NCBI GenBank assembly: GCA_964426135.1
Contig: CAYRPN010000215.1
Span: forward strand, 1 to 5,808
DNA from: CAYRPN01 sp964426135
Lineage (GTDB): Bacteria; Planctomycetota; Phycisphaerae; Phycisphaerales; Phycisphaeraceae
Length of the DNA: 5,808 bases
Reading direction: 5' to 3'
Shown: positions 1 to 5,742 of the stretch, one piece after another
Layout: every line of letters begins with the position of its first letter
Position numbering within the stretch: position 1 is the first letter of the stretch
Program-made: the position numbers and the translations under genes
Notes under the pieces: model-generated
The model's database searches: none
What the model was told of the DNA's origin: nothing
What the model saw: only the letters and a program-made list of their open reading frames with translations

Positions 1-51
1 TCCGACGCACCCATTTCAGCAGTTGCCAGGTACGCAAATGCCGGATGAGCC
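1..51 (+). repeat. Left copy of a ~50-bp inverted repeat shared with the right window edge
   Basis: The first 51 bases match the reverse complement of the last 66 bases at 47 of 51 positions, once a 15-bp extra unit in the right copy is set aside. Differences fall at positions 1, 9, 21 and 32. Conserved blocks are CCCATTTCAGC (10-20), GTTGCCAGGT (22-31), CGCAAATGCC (33-42) and GGATGAGCC (43-51). The repeat lies downstream of xylB, with GGATGAGCC facing inward. It reaches the window edge and may continue beyond it. No transposase or integrase is visible. It could be a terminal repeat of a mobile unit, a dispersed intergenic repeat, or the end of a neighbouring gene; the sequence alone cannot decide. 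Confidence 0.8.
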
Positions 52-163
52 GCATTTTCTTTCCTCCGTTCCTGCTTTCCTGCTTTCCTAATTCAATCGG
101 ATTGGGTTTTTCAGAGGTCCCTGTTGTGGATATCGGCCACTTCATCGAACGATTGTGATTCTA

Positions 164-196
164 TGGCCGATTCCGCACGAGAGAGGAGATCGGCCA
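164..196. repeat. Hairpin-forming inverted repeat downstream of xylB
   Basis: TGGCCGAT (164-171) pairs with ATCGGCCA (189-196). The stem can continue inward with TCC (172-174) against GGA (185-187) if one base, 188, is bulged, leaving a 10-nt loop. It sits about 90 nt past the xylB stop and could be a 3' end stabilising or terminating structure. There is no T run after it on either strand, so its role is unproven. Confidence 0.35.
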
Positions 197-208
197 CTCA
201 AGCATCCG

Positions 209-238
209 CGACCACGCCGACTCTGCACGGGCGTGTCG
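209..238 (-). terminator. Possible xylB 3' hairpin without U-tract
   Basis: Bases 209-211 and 213-218 (CGA, CACGCC) can pair with 230-235 and 236-238 (GGCGTG, TCG) with one bulged base at 212 and an 11-nt loop. It lies about 48 nt after the xylB stop on the minus-strand transcript. It is GC-rich and well placed for a terminator but lacks a T run, so it may act with Rho, as a 3' stabiliser, or not at all. Confidence 0.2.
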
Positions 239-285
239 GAATCTTCGTCGCTCCAGCGGGCAAAGCCACTACGAGCCTGCGTCGT

Positions 286-1815
286 TCACATCAGCGCCGC
301 AATGCCCGCGAATTCTTCCTTCAGCGCGGCATACAGTCGCTGGTACTGGGCGTGATGCTTCGCATACATCTTCGCGCGGGCGGGTTCGGGTTTGCGGGTT
401 TCGGTTTCGCGGATGGCGCTTTCGCAGGCCTGCGGGACGTTTTTCCAGACGCCGGTGCCGACACCGGCGAGCAGGGCGACGCCGTAGGCTGGGCCTTCCT
501 GGGCGTTGATGGTGGCGACGGTCTTGTTGTAGATATCCGCCTGGAGCTGGCGCCAGAAATCGCTGCGGGCGCCGCCTCCGCTGAGGCGCACGGTTTTGAT
601 AGTCAGGCCCATGCCGTCCATGATCGCCAGCGCATCGTTCATGCCGAAGGTGACGCCTTCGAGCAGGGAACGAATCATGGATGCGCGGTTATGCCGGGCG
701 GTCAGGCCGATCCATCCGCCGCGGGCATTGGGGTCGGGATGCGGGCAGCGTTCGCCGGTGAGATAAGGAAGGAAGAAAAGCCCCTCGCAGCCGGGCTTCG
801 CTTTGGCGGCTTCCTCGATGAGCAGTTCGTAGGGATCGCACTTGCGTTTCCTGGCTTCCGTCAGTTCGCTGATCGCCAGGTGATTGCGGAACCACTGGAA
901 CGAACCGCCCGCCGAGAGCATGCAGCCGAACACGCACCACTTGCCTTCGACGGCGTGGCACATCGTGTGCACCCGGCCGCTGGGGTCGTAGGTGGGTTTG
1001 TCGGCATGCGCGAAAACGACGCCGCTGGTGCCCAGCGTCGCGCTGACGATGCCCGCCTTCACGATGCCGTTGCCCACGGCTCCCGCGGGCTGATCGCCGC
1101 TGCCGCCGACCACGGGCGTGCCTTCTTTCAGGCCGAGCTTCGCAGCCGCCGCTTTGTGTAGTTGCCCGCTGACGACATGCGATTCAAAGCAAGCAGGCAG
1201 CAGCGCCGCATCGATTTTCAGGAGCGACAGCAACTGCTTGTTCCACGCGCGTTTCTTCACATCGAGCAGCAGCGTGCCCGAGGCGTCGCCGACCTCCGTC
1301 GCGTACTCGCCGGTCATGCAGTAGCGGATGTAATCCTTCGGGAGCAGGATGTGTTTGGTCTTCGCGTAGACCTTCGGCTCGTGCCTGCGGACCCAGAGAA
1401 TCTTGGGCGCGGTGAAGCCGGTGAGCGCGGGATTGCCGACCATGCCGATGAGTTTTTTGCGTCCGCCGGCTTTGCTTTCGATCTCGGCGCATTCTTCGGT
1501 GGTGCGTTGATCGTTCCACAAAAGCGCGGGCCTTAGCGGCGTGTGATCGTCGGCGAGGAAGACGGAGCCATGCATCTGCCCGCTGAGGCCGATGGCAGTG
1601 ACCTGATCGCCCTTGACCTTCGCCTTGGCGAGCACGGCTTTGGTGGCCTTGCACGTGGCGTCCCACCATTGCAGCGGATCCTGCTCGCTCCAGCCGGGGT
1701 TGGGCGAGGCAATGTCGTGAGCGGCCACCGCGGTGGCGAGAACGTAGCCGGTGTAATCGCACAGCAGCGTCTTGGTGCCGCTGGTGCCGATATCGATGCC
1801 GAGAAGATAGGACAT
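286..1815 (-). CDS. xylB: Xylulokinase (FGGY-family carbohydrate kinase)
   Basis: This 509-residue cytoplasmic kinase should transfer phosphate from ATP to D-xylulose, giving xylulose 5-phosphate for the pentose phosphate pathway. The FGGY fold is visible in order: the phosphate-binding start DIGTSGTK (8-15), GLSGQMHG (76-83), the sugar-site segment LLWNDQRT (98-105), GGSGDQPAGAVG (237-248) with D241 as likely catalytic base, ATLGTSG (259-265), and C-terminal LSGGGARSDFWRQLQADI (411-428) and GPAYGVALLAG (441-451). The length matches the family. The start chosen is the ATG that begins MSYLLGIDIG. It has a GAGG ribosome-binding site 6 nt upstream, and the in-frame extension further upstream has no family similarity. 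It is the last gene of a minus-strand set, 70 bp after the Uma2 gene. Xylose isomerase is not in the window. Another ketose or pentitol substrate is possible, but the motifs fit XylB best. Confidence 0.93.
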   Translation of the reverse strand: MSYLLGIDIGTSGTKTLLCDYTGYVLATAVAAHDIASPNPGWSEQDPLQWWDATCKATKAVLAKAKVKGDQVTAIGLSGQMHGSVFLADDHTPLRPALLWNDQRTTEECAEIESKAGGRKKLIGMVGNPALTGFTAPKILWVRRHEPKVYAKTKHILLPKDYIRYCMTGEYATEVGDASGTLLLDVKKRAWNKQLLSLLKIDAALLPACFESHVVSGQLHKAAAAKLGLKEGTPVVGGSGDQPAGAVGNGIVKAGIVSATLGTSGVVFAHADKPTYDPSGRVHTMCHAVEGKWCVFGCMLSAGGSFQWFRNHLAISELTEARKRKCDPYELLIEEAAKAKPGCEGLFFLPYLTGERCPHPDPNARGGWIGLTARHNRASMIRSLLEGVTFGMNDALAIMDGMGLTIKTVRLSGGGARSDFWRQLQADIYNKTVATINAQEGPAYGVALLAGVGTGVWKNVPQACESAIRETETRKPEPARAKMYAKHHAQYQRLYAALKEEFAGIAALM

Positions 1816-1819
1816 GGCG

Positions 1820-1847
1820 AGCCTCGTGGTGACAAGTGAATGAGGCT
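1820..1847 (-). promoter_or_regulatory. Hairpin covering the xylB ribosome-binding site
   Basis: On the minus-strand transcript AGCCTC (1847-1842) can pair with GAGGCT (1825-1820) across a 16-nt loop. The right arm contains the GAGG ribosome-binding site, which ends 6 nt before the xylB ATG. If formed, the 6-bp stem would hide that site and could couple xylB translation to ribosomes leaving the Uma2 gene upstream. The pairing is seen in the sequence; a regulatory role is inference, and the stem is short. Confidence 0.25.
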
Positions 1848-1885
1848 GCAATCTACTGGGAGAAATGGAGCCGGGCAAAGATGCG

Positions 1886-2494
1886 TCAAGGCAACGGCGG
1901 GCAAATCTCATCGACGGCCACGCTGAAGCCTTCGAGGACTTCCGACGGCACCCGGTCACCTGCGTGCCACTCCCCTCGCTTGATGTGTGCCGTTCCTCGC
2001 GCGACCCAGACTTCGATCCGGCGCTTCTCCGGATCAACGATCCAGTACTCCCGCACGCCGTTCGAAATATAGAGCGCCACCTTGGTGATCTGATCGCGTT
2101 GGGCGGTGCTGGCGGAAAGAACCTCCACGAGCAGGTCAGGCGCGCCTTCGATGATCCGCTTGATGATTCCTTTGCGCTCGTTGCTGATGAAAATCAGATC
2201 TGGCTGCACGACGGTCTGGGTCTCACCACGATCGATCACGACATCCATCGGGGCGAAAACCGCGGTGCCCAGTTGATGTTCTCTGACGAATGTTTTCATC
2301 AGAGCAAACAACTCGCCGAGACTGTTCTGGTGCCAGAAACTGGGAGATGGAGACATGTACAGTTGCCCCTCGATCAGTTCGTATCGGAAGCCCGGCGGAT
2401 CGACCAGCCGCATGTAATCATCGATGGTCCACTGCCCCTGCTGCGGTGGAATCCAGTCGGTGGACATCGGGGTGGGGGCTGGCATGGCGCTCAT
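1886..2494 (-). CDS. Uma2-family (DUF820) putative PD-(D/E)XK nuclease
   Basis: This 202-residue protein belongs to the Uma2/DUF820 family, whose fold is that of restriction-type PD-(D/E)XK nucleases but whose cellular role is largely unknown. Visible family marks are YELIEGQLYMSP (38-49), VVQPDLIFIS (95-104), APDLLVEVLSAST (118-130) and NGVREYWIVDP (145-155). Probable active-site residues are D99, E124 and K138, so the protein looks intact. Length is normal for the family. The start at MSAMPAP is chosen because AAGG lies 6 nt upstream; in-frame ATGs at residues 4 and 10 are alternatives. The open frame continues far upstream only as antisense-type read-through inside the sulfatase gene. No signal peptide or membrane segment is seen. 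It sits between a sulfatase (59 bp upstream) and xylB (70 bp downstream) with no evident functional link; these genes are often scattered in many copies in their host genomes. Confidence 0.88.
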   Translation of the reverse strand: MSAMPAPTPMSTDWIPPQQGQWTIDDYMRLVDPPGFRYELIEGQLYMSPSPSFWHQNSLGELFALMKTFVREHQLGTAVFAPMDVVIDRGETQTVVQPDLIFISNERKGIIKRIIEGAPDLLVEVLSASTAQRDQITKVALYISNGVREYWIVDPEKRRIEVWVARGTAHIKRGEWHAGDRVPSEVLEGFSVAVDEICPPLP

Positions 2495-2553
2495 TCGAAA
2501 CCTTGCATTCAGTTGCGGTATCGTAGCCGGATCGAGCGATGAAACCAAGATCC

Positions 2554-4026
2554 CTACTTCGCCTTGTCCTTCTTTTTCTGCTGATTTCCTGGCTGTTTCG
2601 CGGGTAGTTCCGCGTCGTCGCCCATGCTGGTGCGCAGCGTGGTCAGCTTCTTCTGCATCGCCGCCAGCGTCCCGGCGTGCTGTGGGTCGGCGCTCAGGTC
2701 CTTCTGCTCCAACGGGTCGCTCGTCAGATCGAAGAGCTGCCAGCGGTTGATCGGCGGATACCAGATCGCTTTGAACTGCTCGTCGCGCACGCCGCGCATC
2801 AGGTTGCGGTAGGCGAAGACGAGGGCATCGCGATGCTTGTTGGTTTCGCCGCGCACGACGGGCATGAGGCTCTTGCCAATGCTTCCCTCCGGCGGCTTGA
2901 CGCCGGCGATTTCGCAGATCGTCGGGCACAGGTCCAGGATGTAGCACAGTGCGTCCGACTTCTTCCCCGCAGGCAGGCCCCCGGCGCCCCCTGCACTCGC
3001 GCCGCCCGCGCTGCCGATGATCAGCGGCACGTGTACGGAGTGTTCGTACACGCTCTGTTTGCCCATCAGCCCGTGGCTGCCCATCGCCAGGCCGTTGTCC
3101 GCGGCGAAGATGACGATCGTGTTCTTCGCCTGCCCGCTTGCTTCCAGCGCGGCGAGCACGCGGCCGATCTGCGCATCCATATGAGCGATGATCGCGTGAT
3201 AGTCGGCCCAGTGTTTCTGAATCGCTTCCTTGGTGCGCGGAAACTTCTCCAACATTTCATCGCGAATTTTCAGTTCGCCATTGTCGAAGGGATGCTCGGG
3301 CAGAAAGTTGGCGGGCACGGTCATCTTCGCGACGTCGAACTGGTCGTGCCATTCCTTCGGCGCCTCGCGCGGATCGTGCGGCGCGGTGAAGGGCACATAC
3401 ATGACCCACGGCTTGCCCGCTCCCCCGGTTCCCCCGGTGCCCTTCTGCGCTTCGATGAACCGGATCGCTTCGTCAGCGAAGACCTCGCTCGAGTGCTTCT
3501 CGCTCTGCTTCGGCGCACCGGCGGCAGCCTCGGTCGCCGGCGCGGAGGCGGCTCGCAGCTCGACGAGTTTCACCTTGAACTGGTTGCTCATGCCGCCGAG
3601 GAAGACATTACGCGCTCCCGGAAAACTCGCCGCCGCCGATGCCGCGCCGTTGTGCCACTTGCCGCTGAAGCTCGCGGCGTAGCCCGCCTCGCGCAGCGCC
3701 ATCGGCCAGGTCGGCGTGTTCTTCAGCGCGCTGTCCACCTTGAACAGCGAACGCCCGCTCAGCAGCATGGCACGCGACGGCACGCACACCGCGCCCTGGT
3801 CCCCGCCCATGATGTACGCGCGGGTGAACAGCGTGCCCTGCGAGGCGAGCTTGTCGATGTGCGGCGTCTTCGCCTCCGCGTTCCCGTAGCAGCCCAGAGC
3901 CGTCGCCCGCAGGTCGTCGGCGAAGAAGAAAAGAATGTTCGGTTTGTCCGGGGCGGCTTGCGCGGACGCAGTCCAGACAGACGCCAGCCCCAGGGCAAGA
4001 ACGACGAGCAGTGGGAGGTATCGCAT
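2554..4026 (-). CDS. Secreted type I (formylglycine) sulfatase
   Basis: This 490-residue enzyme should hydrolyse sulfate esters outside the cytoplasm. Residues 1 to about 25 form a signal peptide: MRYLP, a hydrophobic core, then SAQAA. Metal-binding D37 and D38 lie in NILFFFADDLR. The cysteine converted to formylglycine is C81, in the CVPSR motif (81-85) followed by AMLLSGRS. Other expected active-site residues are visible: K123 and H125 in GKWH, H217 in TAPHDPR, D310 and N311 in AADNG, H318, and K323 in GKQSVYEHSVHVPL. Activity needs a formylglycine-generating enzyme encoded elsewhere. The C-terminal part (LFDLTSDPLEQKDLS, 431-445) is typical of sulfatases with the DUF4976-type end, and the tail is lysine-rich. 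Three Ala/Gly-rich insertions (about 158-173, 197-204 and 338-351) look like loop expansions. Substrate cannot be told; iduronate-2-sulfatase-like or choline-sulfatase-like annotations are likely. It is first in the minus-strand set. No strong Shine-Dalgarno sequence is seen. Confidence 0.93.
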   Translation of the reverse strand: MRYLPLLVVLALGLASVWTASAQAAPDKPNILFFFADDLRATALGCYGNAEAKTPHIDKLASQGTLFTRAYIMGGDQGAVCVPSRAMLLSGRSLFKVDSALKNTPTWPMALREAGYAASFSGKWHNGAASAAASFPGARNVFLGGMSNQFKVKLVELRAASAPATEAAAGAPKQSEKHSSEVFADEAIRFIEAQKGTGGTGGAGKPWVMYVPFTAPHDPREAPKEWHDQFDVAKMTVPANFLPEHPFDNGELKIRDEMLEKFPRTKEAIQKHWADYHAIIAHMDAQIGRVLAALEASGQAKNTIVIFAADNGLAMGSHGLMGKQSVYEHSVHVPLIIGSAGGASAGGAGGLPAGKKSDALCYILDLCPTICEIAGVKPPEGSIGKSLMPVVRGETNKHRDALVFAYRNLMRGVRDEQFKAIWYPPINRWQLFDLTSDPLEQKDLSADPQHAGTLAAMQKKLTTLRTSMGDDAELPAKQPGNQQKKKDKAK

Positions 4027-4191
4027 GCTCGCATGGTATCACCAGAGCCGCAGCGATCACCGACGGACCAGAATCCGGCCCCGTCACTTCCGCGCAGGGG
4101 CTGAGGGCGGACGAACGCCAAGGCCCGGCGTGCCGTTCATGATCTCGTCGCCGGCCGGTCGGGTAACTCCATGAGAATGTCGTGGCGGGGG

Positions 4192-4219
4192 TTGTTTAGT
4201 TTGGAAAAGATGGTTTAAT
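4192..4219 (+). promoter_or_regulatory. Candidate sigma70-type promoter for the PEP-CTERM gene
   Basis: TTGTTT (4192-4197) and TTTAAT (4214-4219) are separated by 16 bp in a locally AT-rich patch of an otherwise GC-rich region. Transcription from here would give a 5' leader of about 75 nt. The match to consensus is only moderate. Confidence 0.3.
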
Positions 4220-4241
4220 TGCTGGACGGAAGAAAACTGCC

Positions 4242-4258
4242 GGGCATCTTCCATGCCC
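4242..4258 (+). promoter_or_regulatory. Perfect inverted repeat in the PEP-CTERM gene leader
   Basis: GGGCAT (4242-4247) and ATGCCC (4253-4258) form a perfect 6-bp stem with a 5-nt loop. It lies between the candidate promoter and the ribosome-binding site. It could be a leader hairpin or a dimeric repressor site; nothing further distinguishes these. Confidence 0.3.
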
Positions 4259-4302
4259 TGCTCCGCGCATTGCCCACGAACCCTCTTTGAAGGAGATGCA
4301 TC

Positions 4303-5604
4303 ATGATTCGTCGATTGAAACAACTGGCGTTGGCGTCCGTTACGTTCGCTGCTGTGTCCGTTGCGGCGGCTCCCGCCTCGGCGGCGCTTGTGCGCGAAGT
4401 CTTCAACACGGACGTCGCCGGCGAAGTCGCGTTTGAAGCGACCTATCCGAACCTCAACTACGTCGCCGGCGCCGCGGACAATGCCGTCTCCGTCACCGGC
4501 GGCGTCGCCACGATCACCAACCCGGACGCAACCAACGACACCTCCGAAATCGTGCTGACTCCGGGGGGCGTGCCGGGCCTTCGCCGCGTCTCCGCTCTGG
4601 TCGGTGCGGGCAACAGTAACGGCAATTACAACGTCGGCGTCCGCATTGGCGGCAACAGCATCGTGTTCCATCCAGGCTTCGGCGGCGCTGCCTTGCGCGT
4701 CGACGGCGCCAATGGCTTCCCCAACACCAACGTCGGGTTCACGCCGCCCAACAACACTCTGCACCTTCTGAAAATCGATGAGCTGCCCGGCGGACAGTTC
4801 AACATCCGCCTCGTCGATGGCAGCAATCCCAGCAACGTCTTCACCACTTCGTTCACCAATGCCGCCAGCATCGACGGCACCATCGCCCTGCGCCGTGCCG
4901 GCCCCGGCAACGCCACGGGCACCGGCATCTTCGACGCCCTGACCGTCGTCAGCGAGCGGACGCTGTTCTTCGAAGGCTTCGACCTGAACGTCGCCAACAA
5001 GATCCAGTTCGCCAACGCTTACGCCGACTTCGTGCAGAACACCGGCGCCGGCAAGACGCTGGACGTCGCCGGCGGCGTCGCGCGTCTCGGCGGCGATAGC
5101 ACCAATGCCACCTTCGTCGTCAACGGCCTCTCCGCCGCCGTGCAGGGAACGCTCAAGATCACCGCCGACATCGGCGCGACCCTGAGCAACGGCGGCTACA
5201 ACGTGGGCCTGAACATCGGCCAGAACAACATCGTCTTCCATCCTGGATTTGCCGGCATCCCCGGTGCGTTCCGCGTCGATGGCCCCGGCGGGTTCGGCAA
5301 CACCAGCCTCGGATTCATCCCCGCCAACAATGTGCTCCATCACCTGGAAGTCATCGAGCATTCCAACGGCCTATTTGAAATCACGCTGATCGACGGCTTG
5401 AATCCAAACAACGTCTTCAAGACCTCGTTCACCAACCTCGGCAGCGTCGGCGGCGGCATCGGATTCCGTCAGGAAGGCCCGCTGAGCGGTCAGTTCGGCC
5501 TGTTCGACAACCTCCGCGTCGATGTCGTCGTGCCCGAGCCCGCCTCCATCAGCCTGCTCCTGCTGGCCGGCGCGGGCCTGCTGCGCCGCCGCCGCATCGC
5601 CTGA
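4303..5604 (+). CDS. Exported PEP-CTERM protein with two tandem ~190-residue domains
   Basis: This 433-residue protein starts with a signal peptide (MIRRLKQLAL then a hydrophobic run, likely cleaved after APASA, residue 27). It ends with a PEP-CTERM sorting signal: VPEPAS (409-414), a hydrophobic stretch SLLLLAGAGLL, and the basic end RRRRIA. Such proteins are processed by an exosortase encoded elsewhere and are displayed at the surface or linked to exopolysaccharide. Between these ends are two copies of one domain, about 31-216 and 219-407. Matching blocks include NYNVGVRIGGNSIVFHPGF (109-126 region) with GYNVGLNIGQNNIVFHPGF (299-316 region), and VFTTSFTN (179-186) with VFKTSFTN (371-378). 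The domain looks beta-rich, possibly a lectin/LamG-like jelly roll, but I cannot name it. The start is supported by AAGGAG 7 nt upstream. It is monocistronic, divergent from the sulfatase, with its own terminator. Confidence 0.9.
   Translation: MIRRLKQLALASVTFAAVSVAAAPASAALVREVFNTDVAGEVAFEATYPNLNYVAGAADNAVSVTGGVATITNPDATNDTSEIVLTPGGVPGLRRVSALVGAGNSNGNYNVGVRIGGNSIVFHPGFGGAALRVDGANGFPNTNVGFTPPNNTLHLLKIDELPGGQFNIRLVDGSNPSNVFTTSFTNAASIDGTIALRRAGPGNATGTGIFDALTVVSERTLFFEGFDLNVANKIQFANAYADFVQNTGAGKTLDVAGGVARLGGDSTNATFVVNGLSAAVQGTLKITADIGATLSNGGYNVGLNIGQNNIVFHPGFAGIPGAFRVDGPGGFGNTSLGFIPANNVLHHLEVIEHSNGLFEITLIDGLNPNNVFKTSFTNLGSVGGGIGFRQEGPLSGQFGLFDNLRVDVVVPEPASISLLLLAGAGLLRRRRIA
4393..5523 (+). repeat. 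Internal tandem domain duplication within the PEP-CTERM gene
   Basis: Two in-frame units, about 4393-4950 and 4957-5523, encode similar domains offset by 190 residues early and 192 residues later; the difference comes from a 2-residue insertion (IP) in the second copy. DNA identity has clearly decayed, so the duplication is old or inherited with the family rather than recent. Confidence 0.8.
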
Positions 5605-5662
5605 CACGAGCATGCTCCGCGGGGATGATGTGACCCATGCGTGCATTCAATGTCGATAGCCT

Positions 5663-5742
5663 GCCGGGAGTGGATGCGAGACGGAGCACGACGGCCCATG
5701 CGTGGCCGATCGTTTCCCTCGTGTCCGCTCCCGGCTTTTTTT
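5663..5742 (+). terminator. Strong intrinsic terminator of the PEP-CTERM gene
   Basis: Bases 5663-5680 pair with 5718-5735 along 18 positions, 15 Watson-Crick and 3 G-U, followed at once by seven T (5736-5742). Inside the 37-nt loop a second helix can form: CGGCC (5692-5696) with GGCCG (5704-5708), extended by CACG/A pairs across a bulged base at 5709. The structure begins 58 nt after the stop codon. The three G-U pairs would be A-C mismatches on the other strand, so the fold is specific to the plus-strand RNA. It is longer than an ordinary terminator. Confidence 0.75.

Larger units (their letters stand above)
52..285. other. Gene-free stretch downstream of xylB
   Basis: I see no convincing gene here. 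The frames crossing it are short or are read-through of frames antisense to xylB. It contains a short 8-bp tandem repeat (TTCCTGCT, about 2.6 copies, 69-90), two hairpins described separately, and a 10-bp direct repeat ATCGGCCACT at 132-141 and 189-198. No run of A is present on the plus strand, so a minus-strand transcript leaving xylB meets no U-tract terminator in this stretch. Confidence 0.5.
4027..4302. other. Divergent intergenic region between sulfatase and PEP-CTERM gene
   Basis: These 276 bp lie between two divergently transcribed genes and should carry promoters for both. The plus-strand half (4190-4302) is AT-richer and holds a candidate promoter, a short perfect hairpin and a strong ribosome-binding site. 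The half next to the sulfatase is GC-rich with no recognisable promoter for it. An 18-codon minus-strand frame (4084-4140) is present but has no ribosome-binding site or similarity I recognise, so it is not called as a gene. Confidence 0.6.

Noticed and set aside
87..111. Possible plus-strand terminator, CCTAAT and ATTGGG followed by five T
   Set aside because: The stem is only 6 bp with one G-U pair and mostly A-T, and no plus-strand gene is seen ending here within the window. It could serve a gene outside the left edge but is not supported.
124..1161. Plus-strand open frame of 345 codons across the xylB 3' half
   Set aside because: It is antisense to a clear xylulokinase and has no domain signature; it is a by-product of high GC content.
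1816..2037. N-terminal extension of xylB to an upstream ATG
   Set aside because: The extra 74 residues overlap the Uma2 gene, show no similarity to FGGY kinases, and the ATG at 1815 has a good ribosome-binding site directly before the family's usual first motif.
2495..2947. N-terminal extension of the Uma2 gene into the sulfatase gene
   Set aside because: The extension is Arg-rich out-of-frame sulfatase sequence. The family's normal length is reached from the start at 2494, which has AAGG at good spacing.
2677..4104. Long plus-strand open frame of 475 codons antisense to the sulfatase
   Set aside because: It mirrors the sulfatase gene, is rich in Arg, Ala and His as expected of a GC-rich antisense frame, and has no recognisable domain. 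The sulfatase on the other strand has complete active-site motifs.
4078..4110. Possible decayed GC-rich dispersed repeat or terminator near the sulfatase start
   Set aside because: The C-rich then G-rich layout only pairs in short broken stretches, and no second copy exists in the window to confirm a repeat.
4084..5361. Long minus-strand open frame of 425 codons antisense to the PEP-CTERM gene
   Set aside because: Its composition (Asp, Val, Gly, Ala runs) follows from the opposite-strand codons, it has no known motif, and the plus-strand frame has a signal peptide, sorting signal, ribosome-binding site and terminator.
5608..5617. Palindrome GAGCATGCTC right after the PEP-CTERM stop codon
   Set aside because: It has no loop and no T run, and a short palindrome of this size is common. 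The real terminator lies further downstream.
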